Assembly (NCBI GenBank): GCA_021840255.1
Contig: JAKBYX010000017.1
Coordinates: 1 to 39,024 of the forward strand
Length of the DNA stretch: 39,024 nucleotides
Source: Nitrospirota bacterium
Lineage (GTDB): Bacteria > Nitrospirota > Thermodesulfovibrionia > Thermodesulfovibrionales > JdFR-88
Direction: 5' to 3'
The translations under genes and the position numbers were made by a program. A model generated the notes under the pieces. The model did not search any database and was not told the origin of the DNA. It saw only the letters and a list, made by a program, of their open reading frames with translations. Of this stretch, positions 8,517 to 17,463 are shown piece after piece (position 1 is the first letter of the stretch; every line of letters begins with the position of its first letter).

Positions 8517-8643
8517 ACTGTCTCCGTTTAAAAATAAAAACTGCTCCCCGCCGGGCAAATTCTACGTCGTCCAGGCCCGTCCGCAGGTCCTTTAACTTTT
8601 CAACTTCGGCCAAAATAAAAATAAAAAAGGAGTTTCCCATTTT

Positions 8644-9975
8644 ATGCAAGCCAAACAAAAGATGCACATATATAATCTTTTCCCCCTGCTTGCGGGAAAA
8701 TTAAGCAACTGGGGCGGCCATATGAAGAGGGCGTCCGATATGGGCTTTAACTGGATATTCATAAACCCGATACAGGAGCTTGGCCCCTCCGGCAGCCTCT
8801 ACTCCATCTCAGATTATTTCTCCATCAATCCGGCTTTTCTCAACGGAAAGAATAAAAAATCGGGGGACGAGCAGGTGAAAGACGTGGTGAAGGAGGCCCG
8901 CGAGCTTGGGCTCGGGATGATGACAGACCTTGTGATCAATCACTGCTCCACCGGGTCGGAGCTTTTGAAGACGCATCCGGAATGGTTCCAATGGGAGGCC
9001 AGGGGCAAGGTGGCGCACCCGTTTGCGTTCGAAGACGGCAAGAAAGTGGTTTGGAAGGACCTTGCAAAGTTCGATTACGGGGACCACAGAGAGGAAAGAG
9101 GGGGCAAAAAAAAGGACCTAAAGCACTTGGAAGAGCTGTTCAAGTTCTTTAAAAGCGTGGTGGAAAACCTTATCGGGATGGGGTTTGAAGGTTTCCGCTG
9201 CGACGCGGCTTACCAGGTGCCGAACCGCTTCTGGGAAAGGCTCATCCGGGAGATAAAGGAAAAACACCCGCAGGTCCTTTTCCTTGCCGAAACGCTCGGC
9301 TGCCCGCCGGACCAGACAAGGCGGACCGCCAGCGCCGGGTTCGACTACATCTTCAACAGCTCCAAATGGTGGGACCTGAAAGGCCACTGGCTCATAGAGC
9401 AGTACGCCCTTACAAGAGAGATCGCCCCCTCCATAAGCTTTCCTGAAAGCCATGACACGGAAAGGCTGGCCCAGGAGCTCGGAGGAAGCGTTGAAGGCAT
9501 GAAACAGCGCTATCTTTTTTCCGCCCTTTTTTCGGCTGGGGTGATGATACCCATGGGCTTTGAATTCGGCCTTAAAAAGAAGCTCCACGTGGTAAACACC
9601 ACCCCGCAGGACTGGCCCGCATCCCTGGAGGAGACGGAAATGGACCTGAGGGAGTTCATAAAAACGGTCAATGAAATAAAGGCCTCCCACACCCTGTTTG
9701 CGGAGGAGGCCCCAACCGCCATGCTCCCCTATGAAAACCCCAATGTGCTTGTGATGTGGAAGGCATCCTCACAAAGCAGCGAGGAAAGCCTCCTCATCCT
9801 GAACAAGGACTACAAGGGAAAGCAGCTCTTCCAGACGGAAGCGGTGCAGAAATTCCTCCAGGCCGGCGCGCCCGTTGTGGACATCTCTCCCGAATACCGG
9901 CTGGACTACGTGCCTTCGCCTTTTGAGTACGACCTGAGGCCGGGTCAGGGGATCTTGCTTATAACCACAAGATAA
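8644..9975 (+). CDS. GH13 (alpha-amylase family) alpha-glucan enzyme
   Basis: The 443-residue product is a GH13 TIM barrel with all catalytic positions visible. Region I is TDLVINH (D95-H100), region II is GFRCDAAY with nucleophile D187, region III is FLAETLG with acid E216, and region IV is PESHDTER with transition-state D271. It has no signal peptide, so it acts in the cytoplasm. The core lacks long inserts, and the C-terminal 90 residues form a small beta domain. The PESHDTER segment and overall order recall GlgE-like maltosyltransferase and related intracellular enzymes more than secreted amylases; the substrate cannot be assigned. The AAAGGAGT ribosome site at 8627-8634 supports the start. 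It lies between a putative glucan-binding protein and a sugar transporter. Confidence 0.88.
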   Translation: MQAKQKMHIYNLFPLLAGKLSNWGGHMKRASDMGFNWIFINPIQELGPSGSLYSISDYFSINPAFLNGKNKKSGDEQVKDVVKEARELGLGMMTDLVINHCSTGSELLKTHPEWFQWEARGKVAHPFAFEDGKKVVWKDLAKFDYGDHREERGGKKKDLKHLEELFKFFKSVVENLIGMGFEGFRCDAAYQVPNRFWERLIREIKEKHPQVLFLAETLGCPPDQTRRTASAGFDYIFNSSKWWDLKGHWLIEQYALTREIAPSISFPESHDTERLAQELGGSVEGMKQRYLFSALFSAGVMIPMGFEFGLKKKLHVVNTTPQDWPASLEETEMDLREFIKTVNEIKASHTLFAEEAPTAMLPYENPNVLVMWKASSQSSEESLLILNKDYKGKQLFQTEAVQKFLQAGAPVVDISPEYRLDYVPSPFEYDLRPGQGILLITTR

Positions 9976-10030
9976 AAAACCTTGATCCTGAAGGCCCCTT
10001 AATCCGGAAGGCAATGTTACAATATACGCC

Positions 10031-10285
10031 ATGGAAGGCGGGAACATCCTTGGGTTTGCGGCGGGCACGCTTACGACCTTTTCGCTTGTGCCTCAGGTGG
10101 TTAAGGCATGGAGATCCAGGCACACGAAGGACGTCTCCATGGGCATGTTCGTCACCCTGTGCGCCGGGCTCCTTATATGGACGGTTTACGGGTTTTCCAT
10201 ACACTCCCTTCCCGTTATCATCACCAACATCGTCTCCTTCGTCCTTGGCATGATCGTCATCGCGCTTAAGATCAAATACGGGTAG
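10031..10285 (+). CDS. SemiSWEET (MtN3/PQ-loop) sugar transporter
   Basis: The 84-residue protein is a single three-helix bundle, the half-size bacterial form of SWEET transporters, which dimerise to move mono- or disaccharides across the inner membrane. Helix 1 carries the PQ motif (LVPQVVKAW, P21-Q22) and is followed by the typical basic RSRHTKDVS loop. Helices 2 (about 39-58) and 3 (about 62-82) complete the bundle. The length is exactly that of the family. It starts 55 bases after the GH13 stop on the same strand, so co-transcription is plausible and a link to glucan-derived sugars is a reasonable inference. Confidence 0.9.
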   Translation: MEGGNILGFAAGTLTTFSLVPQVVKAWRSRHTKDVSMGMFVTLCAGLLIWTVYGFSIHSLPVIITNIVSFVLGMIVIALKIKYG

Positions 10286-10333
10286 AAAAGTTTTCCCGCC
10301 GCATCCTTACAAAAACTGGCTCTTCAGGTAAGG

Positions 10334-10473
10334 GGGCGGATGGCGTGAGCGCAACGAGATGCCGCGGGCGCGTCACATAAAAGCAGCGGCATCAGAAAGA
10401 CCTGGCGCGGAATACACGGCTTGCTGGCAAAAACGGGTGAGACGGCGCTTAGTGGAGCGAATGCCGTCCGCCC
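10334..10473. repeat. Structured inverted-repeat element or candidate RNA (about 140 nt)
   Basis: The outer arms 10334-10346 and 10461-10473 pair over 13 bp with no mismatch when G-U is allowed (GGGCGGATGGCGT with ATGCCGTCCGCCC). Inside them GAGCGC (10347-10352) can pair with GCGCTT (10445-10450). An 8-bp hairpin GATGCCGC/GCGGCATC spans 10358-10393. The nested layout would give a long closing stem with at least one internal hairpin. It fills the gap between the SemiSWEET gene and the convergent aldo/keto reductase gene. I do not recognise any known riboswitch or RNA family. A REP-like DNA element is the alternative. Confidence 0.5.
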
Positions 10474-10518
10474 ATACAAAAAAATCCGGGAAGAGCCCAA
10501 AAAATAAAAGCACTTTTT

Positions 10519-11573
<1,055 letters not shown>

Positions 11574-11599
11574 AGATCATAATGGTGTGTGTGTTTTTT

Positions 11600-13165
11600 T
11601 CATAGAGGGTCCCAGGCCCTTCCGTCCTTGGCAAGAAGGGCGTCCGCCAGGGCCGGCCCATTGGAACCCGCTTCATAATTCGGGAAAAAATCCTTTAAGC
11701 CAATTGATTCAGTTTTTTTTATCACCGGCGTCAGAAGTTCCCATGAGGCCTCCACCTCCTCCGCGCTTGCAAAGAGCATCTGGTCTCCCTGCATGCAGTC
11801 AAGAAGTATGCGGGCATAGTCTGCCGTGGCTATGCCCTTTAAATATATATAGTCCAGTCTGACCGGGCCAAGGCATATCCTCGATCCCGGCTGCTTTGCC
11901 TGAAGGAACAGGTCCAGTTTCTCATCGGGCTGAATGCAAAGGGTAAGCGTGTTCGGCTCTATCTTGTCCCCTGTGTATTCACGAAATATCGTGTGCGGCA
12001 CCGGCTTGAAGTGGATGGATATCTCCCCCCTGCGGCTGGCCAGCCTCTTGCCTGAGCGCAGGTAAAAAGGGACCCCTCGCCACCTCCAGTTTTCCACCTC
12101 CAGCTTCAAGGCCGCATAAGTGGCGGTAGTGGATTTGGGCGACACATCCGGCTCGTTTCTATATGCCGGGACATCACCGTCCATCCTCCCTTTTCCATAT
12201 TGTCCCAGCGCCAGGAATTCATCCATTCCATTCGGGTCAAGCGGTTTTATGGAGCGGAGCACCTTGGTCCTTTCACCCCTCACCCTCCCGGTTGAAAAGA
12301 CGGAAGGAGGTTCCATCGCGGTAAGGGTCAGAAGATGCAGCATATGGTTCTGGAACATGTCCCTCAGCACCCCTGACTCCTCGTAATATCCCCCCCTGTG
12401 CTCGATGCCAAGCGTCTCCGCCGCGGTTATCTGCACGTGGTCTATATAATGGTTGTTCCAGACGGGCTCGAAAATGGAATTGGAAAACCTGAACATAAGT
12501 ATGTTCTGAACGGTCTCCTTTGCCAGGAAATGGTCCATCCGGTATATCTGTTCCTCTTTGAAATATCCCCTCAATATGCCGTTGAGCTTTCTGGCGGATT
12601 CGAGGTCCCGCCCGAAGGGTTTTTCCACCACGATGTGTGAATAGCCCTTTTTTTCTCCGGCATCATCGGGAAAAACCTCCGTGGCCGCCCCTGCCTCGCC
12701 CAGATTTTTTATCACATCGCCGAACGCGGAGGGCGGCACCGCAAGATAAAAGATGCGGTTCCGGCAGGTCTTGTAACGTTCTTCAAGCGGGGCGCACTGC
12801 GCAAGCATCCCGCTATAAGATCCTGGCCCTTCCAGCGTCATATAATGTAACCTTCCAGCCAGCTCTTCCCATTTCCCCTCATTGAACCCGCTGACGCCCT
12901 CCCCGCTGGTAGATGCAGCGTTCCGGACCGCTTCACGCATCTGCTGCCTGAACTGTTCCGTGTTTATCTTTTGCCTTCCGGAGCCCACTATCAGGAAGTC
13001 TTCGGGCAAAAGGGAGAGCGTATTCAACTGGTACAGGGAGGGCAGTATTTTTCTTTTTGTCAGATCGCCGGTGGCCCCGAAGATAAACAGGTTGAAAGGT
13101 TTAGGGCGCTCGAATTCGCAGCTGGCCGCTTGCGGCCCGGCTTCCAATACGGTTGAAACGGCCAT
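11600..13165 (-). CDS. zwf: Glucose-6-phosphate 1-dehydrogenase
   Basis: Zwf oxidises glucose 6-phosphate to 6-phosphogluconolactone with NAD(P)+, the first step of the oxidative pentose phosphate pathway. The 521-residue length is normal. The nucleotide-binding loop GATGDLTKRK is at residues 30-39, EKPFGRD at 181-187, and the substrate/active-site motif RMDHFLAKE at 209-217. That motif usually reads (I/M)DHYLGKE, so Phe and Ala replace Tyr and Gly while the catalytic Asp-His and Lys are kept. A GGAGGT ribosome site precedes the ATG. The neighbouring aldo/keto reductase may share its transcript. It is the only central-carbon enzyme gene here apart from the GH13. Confidence 0.96.
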   Translation of the reverse strand: MAVSTVLEAGPQAASCEFERPKPFNLFIFGATGDLTKRKILPSLYQLNTLSLLPEDFLIVGSGRQKINTEQFRQQMREAVRNAASTSGEGVSGFNEGKWEELAGRLHYMTLEGPGSYSGMLAQCAPLEERYKTCRNRIFYLAVPPSAFGDVIKNLGEAGAATEVFPDDAGEKKGYSHIVVEKPFGRDLESARKLNGILRGYFKEEQIYRMDHFLAKETVQNILMFRFSNSIFEPVWNNHYIDHVQITAAETLGIEHRGGYYEESGVLRDMFQNHMLHLLTLTAMEPPSVFSTGRVRGERTKVLRSIKPLDPNGMDEFLALGQYGKGRMDGDVPAYRNEPDVSPKSTTATYAALKLEVENWRWRGVPFYLRSGKRLASRRGEISIHFKPVPHTIFREYTGDKIEPNTLTLCIQPDEKLDLFLQAKQPGSRICLGPVRLDYIYLKGIATADYARILLDCMQGDQMLFASAEEVEASWELLTPVIKKTESIGLKDFFPNYEAGSNGPALADALLAKDGRAWDPL

Positions 13166-13249
13166 AAAAAAATACCTCCATCACAACACAATATCTTGAT
13201 TTTCTATAGGCTATCACCTGGGGAAGCGGAGTCAAGACGCCTGTTAGTG

Positions 13250-13271
13250 GAGACAGCCGTTATCCTGTCTC
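13250..13271 (-). terminator. Hairpin directly after tamB
   Basis: GAGACAG (13250-13256) and CTGTCTC (13265-13271) form a perfect 7-bp stem with an 8-base loop. On the minus strand it begins immediately after the tamB stop codon. There is no T-tract, so termination is uncertain; it could instead protect the 3' end of the tamAB transcript. Confidence 0.4.
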
Positions 13272-16200
13272 TTATTCCCACTGCAGCTTGTAAAGCACAT
13301 CGCCGCCGGTCTCCGTCCCGGACTCCGTCTGTATCAGCCAGTCCCTGGTTATCCGGTACCGGACCCTGAACACGTTCTCCGGCTCAAAGATGCCCACCCC
13401 GTAGGCCACATACAAGCGCGGCGATAGATAACGGCCCAGAAAGAGCGTGGCCTGCTCCTGCCCTGTTGCAGTCTTGGGAGGGGTCTTTTCCACCGATGCC
13501 TTGATACCAAAAAGCGCCCCTATCTTGTTGGCGATGAGCGCCCCTCCGGCTAGCCCCAATGAGGTGGCGGCGCCATAAAGCAGGTTCCCCTGCGAACCGG
13601 AGGCAGAGTTGACCGGTTTGCCCAGGATGAGATAGGAAAGGGCATCGGTCTGGTCCATCGGCGGCTCCGAAAAGAGGTCGATCTTCGGCTGCCGGAGTGT
13701 ACCGGAAACGTTTATTCCGGCAACCACTTCATTGGCCGTTCTTGGATTGATCGTCCTTACGGCCTTTATGGCCAGGCCGGGGTCGTTTATGGGCTGCCCG
13801 CTGTAAAGGAGCTTCCCGTTCTCAATGACCAGGTCCTGCCCGTAGGCCTTGTACGTACCTTTGACGATCACCAACTCCCCCTGCCCCGTGGCGATCTTCC
13901 CCGGCTCCTCGTGCACCGTGAGGGCCCCGGTCATCACGCTCCTAAGGCCAAACCCTTTAAATGAGATATCTTTCCCAAGGACCACCTTCACATCCGCATG
14001 GACCTTCCATGCGGCCGCGCTGACGGGCTTTCCTTTTTCGCTCACCACCACGACATCGGGAGAAGGCCTTATGGCCCCAGACACTTCCACGGGTTTTATA
14101 CTTGCCTTAGGGATGGTCACCACCCCACGGACGGTGGCCTCCTTGTCCTGCATGGCGACGGTCAGGTCGGGACTTGCCGCCGCCTGCGCCTCGGGGGTCT
14201 TGACCACCTGGAAATTTTCCCCTTTTATGCCGAGCGCCAAAGCCCACGCCTTTGCCGGCGCCGAGGTCCCGGTTTTTTGGTTTTTTGCGGCAGCATTGGC
14301 AACGTCTCCTTTTATGTTAATGTATCCCCCTCCGGAGGTGAGCCTGCCTTCAATGTGGAACCTGTTGTTCCCGGCGCTGACCGCCGTCATGGACGCTCCG
14401 GTCGTAATTCCCAGGGTGGGCACAGTTGCCCGGACCTTGTCCAGGGCCAGTCTGCCGCTGATGTCAGGGTGCGGCAGCGTTCCCGACACGCCAAGGTCCG
14501 CTCTGAAAATGCCGCGGACGTTCTTGACAGAGGGCAGGACCGCGGCCATTATCCCAAGGTTGGGGATGTCCATGTGCACACCCCCTTTTATTCCGATAAA
14601 CAGAGGCCCTTTTGTCTTTACCGGGGGCTGGCCTTTAACAGGCGTTTTACCCCCTTTCAACGGAGGCAAAATAGTGAACTGGCCGTTTATGCCTCCTCCC
14701 TCCACAAAGGGCATCACGAAACTCGCTGTTATCACCGGCCTGCCGGTCCCTGCAACTGTCTCACTTTTGCTTTCCATCTTCAACGAGCTTTCCCTGAACG
14801 AAAGCCTCATCTTTTTCCCAGCGAGACTGTAATCAAAGGCGCCGTTGGTCAGCCTTATGTCCGCATTTCCCTTTATTCCCCCTTTACCCGCGGATACCTT
14901 TTCCCCTCCGGCTGCTCCGTAACTGATACCGGCATTGCCGCCAAGAGTCCCGGTGACAAGAAGCCCCGGAGGCATGAACGGCGCAAAAAGGCCCACTGGA
15001 ATACTGGCCACTGAAAGGTTCACCGTTGCGCCATTTATGTGCTGGCCCTTTGAGATCAAAACGGCAACCCGGCAGTTTATGCCCCCTCCTTCCACAAAGG
15101 GCATTTTAAGATTTACAAGCACCGTCTGTTTCGTGCTCGCAAGGGTGATCGTGGCTTCACTGAAGGAACGCCTCACGCTTTTCCCTTTCAGATCGAATGC
15201 AAGTGCCCCGTTTGTAAGCCTTATGTCCGCATTTCCCGTAAACGCCTTTTTGGGCGCGTAAAAGATCCTGGCTTTGCCGTCAAGGGTCCCGGTGGCAAGC
15301 ATCCCCCGAGGCATCATCGGCTGGAACAAGCCAAGCGGCACCCTTGAAGCCGCGAACAAAATATCAGCCCCTGCGGGCTTGCTCCAGTCAGCCTTCAGGC
15401 ATATGTCCGCGGGGCCCTTTGCAAGGCAGACGTCAAGCAGCGCCGCTGCCCTGGAAAGCCTCACAGGCGCGGGCCGGGTGAGTCTCCATGTCCCGTATCC
15501 GGTTTCTGATACATTCATTCGTGTCAGTTTTCCGATCCACATCCCGCCGCCTTTTAATTTACTCTCCTTGTAGCCGCCCTTAAGCGCCATGGCCAATGCC
15601 GTCTTACGGCCTCTGGCAAGTATGGTTATCTCGTGCGAGGGAAGTTTTCCCGCCGCATTCATCCGGAGCATCCTCACCTTTCTCTTGCCTGCCTGAAGCC
15701 CGGTCATGCCGAGAGCGATACTTGAGGCCGTGCGGCCGGAGAGGTCTATCCTCATGGCCGCACTCAGGGTCCTCATCCTGTATGTCTTGTACGCCGTGCC
15801 TCTGCCGGTTATCCTGGCGCTGACAACAGGCTTTTTACCCTGTCCCTTTAAGGTGCCGCTTGCCGATAATGACCCGCCGGCATCCGGCAGGAACTCTCCC
15901 AGGTTTTTTGAGTTCATGCGCCAGGAAAAATCCCAGCGGCGCACGGGCCTGCCGGAGGCTGTAACGCCCGAAGATATCGAGCCCGCGGCGGCAAGGAGCG
16001 TTTGGCCGGAACGCACCTCCAAGCCGGGGATAAAAATATTCCGGTCCTTCATCAGGAACCTTCCGCTCCCGCTTACCGGGTAACCCCTCAACCTTCCCTG
16101 AACTGACAGGATATCCAAGGCTATGTTCCGTTTCACCCCGGCAATGCTGCCGTTGGTTTTCAGCTCCAGATCCACGGTCCCCTTCCATCTTGGGGAGACC

Positions 16201-17447
16201 TGTCCGGGGGCGAGCCCCTTTACGCCCATGACGAGCGCCCAGCTCATTTCCGGCTTCCAGGCGATATTGCCGCTCCCGTGCAGTCTGCCGCCCAGAATAA
16301 TGCCGCCAAGCTTCCTGATGGATAACCCTTTGGTATTCCCTTCACCTTCCAGGGTTATCCGGCTTTGCGGGAGGTTTTTTCTTTTTTTGCCTTGTTCTAA
16401 TAAAAAGGCCGCGTCGATGCTCAGGCTGTAAGCGGAGGGATTCCCCTGCGTGAAAATCTCACCGGAACTGGCAACAGCGGGGTCACCCTTGGAGCTCAAG
16501 GCTGCGGTCTTTCCTGAGCCCTGTTTTTGTTTTTGCAGCAGGCCATGGGGCAACCGCAAATCGTGCCAGCTTATTTTGCCGTCCCATTCGGGGGTTTTAG
16601 TTTCCCCTCCAGGGCCTTTTTGCTTTTGAGCTAAAAGACCGTACACCGTTAGATCGGCATTCATATTATATGGCGGGTTTATGGCCTGCAATATGTGCAG
16701 TTTGCCCAGCGTTCCGGACAAAGCGCCCGTCCCACTTACAGGCGGGCGGGCGCCGGGAGTGAAGGTCCATTGCATCTTAAGCGAAAGCGGATAGCCGTCC
16801 TGCGGGTTCAGCTTTCCTTGCACGGCCACCGAGTACCCTGGGGTATGAACTTGCCCCGTCACATTGCTTCGGGGCGGCAACGGACCGGTTTTTTGAGATC
16901 CAGCAGGCAACGGCCCCTCTATTTGCAATCCCCGTATATATAGCGTACTGCCCCGCATGAGGGCGTTCAGCCCCAGGCGGCTGATAACAAATGGCTTGCT
17001 TCCTTTAGAGGCGGCGGACACGTATTCAACGTTCTCAGCCGTGACCCTGCCAAGTTGCACGGAGAAAAAGGAGGGAAGACGAAGTTGAGGCAGCGGCCTG
17101 GCCGGAGGGGGCGGTTTTGCGGGTTTTTTAGAGACCTCCAAGACCATATTTGCCATATCCAGCCTGGTTATATGCAGGTTCAAAGACAATAACTCTGCCA
17201 GCCTCCAGTCCATCTTTATAGAACCAATCCTCACACTGGTCCCTTTCAGGCTGTAAGATACGCCTTTCAGCATTATGGGCCCGGCAAGCCTGCCCTTTAC
17301 GCTTTGCACGGCAAGCCCCACGGGGGCAAACCTGTAAAATACGTGCCTTAGCACCGTCTGGGAATTAAGCAGGAAAACGGCGGCGGCAAAAAAGACGATC
17401 GCAAGGGCAGCCAGCGACCCCAGTATATATTTTCGAGCGCGGCTCAT
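13272..17447 (-). CDS. tamB: Translocation and assembly module protein TamB (DUF490/AsmA-like)
   Basis: TamB spans the periplasm as a long beta-taco (hydrophobic groove), anchored in the inner membrane. It works with TamA in outer-membrane protein insertion and/or phospholipid transport. The 1391-residue product has one N-terminal membrane helix (about residues 9-29), a long repetitive beta-rich body, and the conserved TamB C-terminal domain. That domain includes DQTDALSYLILGKPVN, SVEKTPPKTATGQEQATLFLGRYLSP and the terminal strands ending LQWE. A Pro/Gly-rich middle region contains an internal duplication of about 113 residues. It lies 16 bases after tamA on the same strand, the classic operon order. 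Confidence 0.94.
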   Translation of the reverse strand: MSRARKYILGSLAALAIVFFAAAVFLLNSQTVLRHVFYRFAPVGLAVQSVKGRLAGPIMLKGVSYSLKGTSVRIGSIKMDWRLAELLSLNLHITRLDMANMVLEVSKKPAKPPPPARPLPQLRLPSFFSVQLGRVTAENVEYVSAASKGSKPFVISRLGLNALMRGSTLYIRGLQIEGPLPAGSQKTGPLPPRSNVTGQVHTPGYSVAVQGKLNPQDGYPLSLKMQWTFTPGARPPVSGTGALSGTLGKLHILQAINPPYNMNADLTVYGLLAQKQKGPGGETKTPEWDGKISWHDLRLPHGLLQKQKQGSGKTAALSSKGDPAVASSGEIFTQGNPSAYSLSIDAAFLLEQGKKRKNLPQSRITLEGEGNTKGLSIRKLGGIILGGRLHGSGNIAWKPEMSWALVMGVKGLAPGQVSPRWKGTVDLELKTNGSIAGVKRNIALDILSVQGRLRGYPVSGSGRFLMKDRNIFIPGLEVRSGQTLLAAAGSISSGVTASGRPVRRWDFSWRMNSKNLGEFLPDAGGSLSASGTLKGQGKKPVVSARITGRGTAYKTYRMRTLSAAMRIDLSGRTASSIALGMTGLQAGKRKVRMLRMNAAGKLPSHEITILARGRKTALAMALKGGYKESKLKGGGMWIGKLTRMNVSETGYGTWRLTRPAPVRLSRAAALLDVCLAKGPADICLKADWSKPAGADILFAASRVPLGLFQPMMPRGMLATGTLDGKARIFYAPKKAFTGNADIRLTNGALAFDLKGKSVRRSFSEATITLASTKQTVLVNLKMPFVEGGGINCRVAVLISKGQHINGATVNLSVASIPVGLFAPFMPPGLLVTGTLGGNAGISYGAAGGEKVSAGKGGIKGNADIRLTNGAFDYSLAGKKMRLSFRESSLKMESKSETVAGTGRPVITASFVMPFVEGGGINGQFTILPPLKGGKTPVKGQPPVKTKGPLFIGIKGGVHMDIPNLGIMAAVLPSVKNVRGIFRADLGVSGTLPHPDISGRLALDKVRATVPTLGITTGASMTAVSAGNNRFHIEGRLTSGGGYINIKGDVANAAAKNQKTGTSAPAKAWALALGIKGENFQVVKTPEAQAAASPDLTVAMQDKEATVRGVVTIPKASIKPVEVSGAIRPSPDVVVVSEKGKPVSAAAWKVHADVKVVLGKDISFKGFGLRSVMTGALTVHEEPGKIATGQGELVIVKGTYKAYGQDLVIENGKLLYSGQPINDPGLAIKAVRTINPRTANEVVAGINVSGTLRQPKIDLFSEPPMDQTDALSYLILGKPVNSASGSQGNLLYGAATSLGLAGGALIANKIGALFGIKASVEKTPPKTATGQEQATLFLGRYLSPRLYVAYGVGIFEPENVFRVRYRITRDWLIQTESGTETGGDVLYKLQWE
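14650..15340 (-). repeat. Internal duplication within tamB
   Basis: Two adjacent units of about 113 codons share the same order of segments. Each has a P-x-GLF-x-P-x-MP-x-G opening, then TGTL-x-G, NADIRLTNGA, a K-x-x-R-x-SF segment, and MPFVEGGGIN. The first copy opens near 15337 and the second near 15000 on the minus strand. The units have diverged, so this is an old protein-level duplication and not a recent DNA repeat. Confidence 0.7.
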
Positions 17448-17463
17448 ATCTTTGATCCCCGCC

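Noticed and set aside
13849-15014. Long plus-strand open frames opposite tamB (327 and 338 codons)
   Set aside because: They are antisense to a well-supported TamB, have Pro/Ser-rich translations without domain features, and result from tamB's codon composition.
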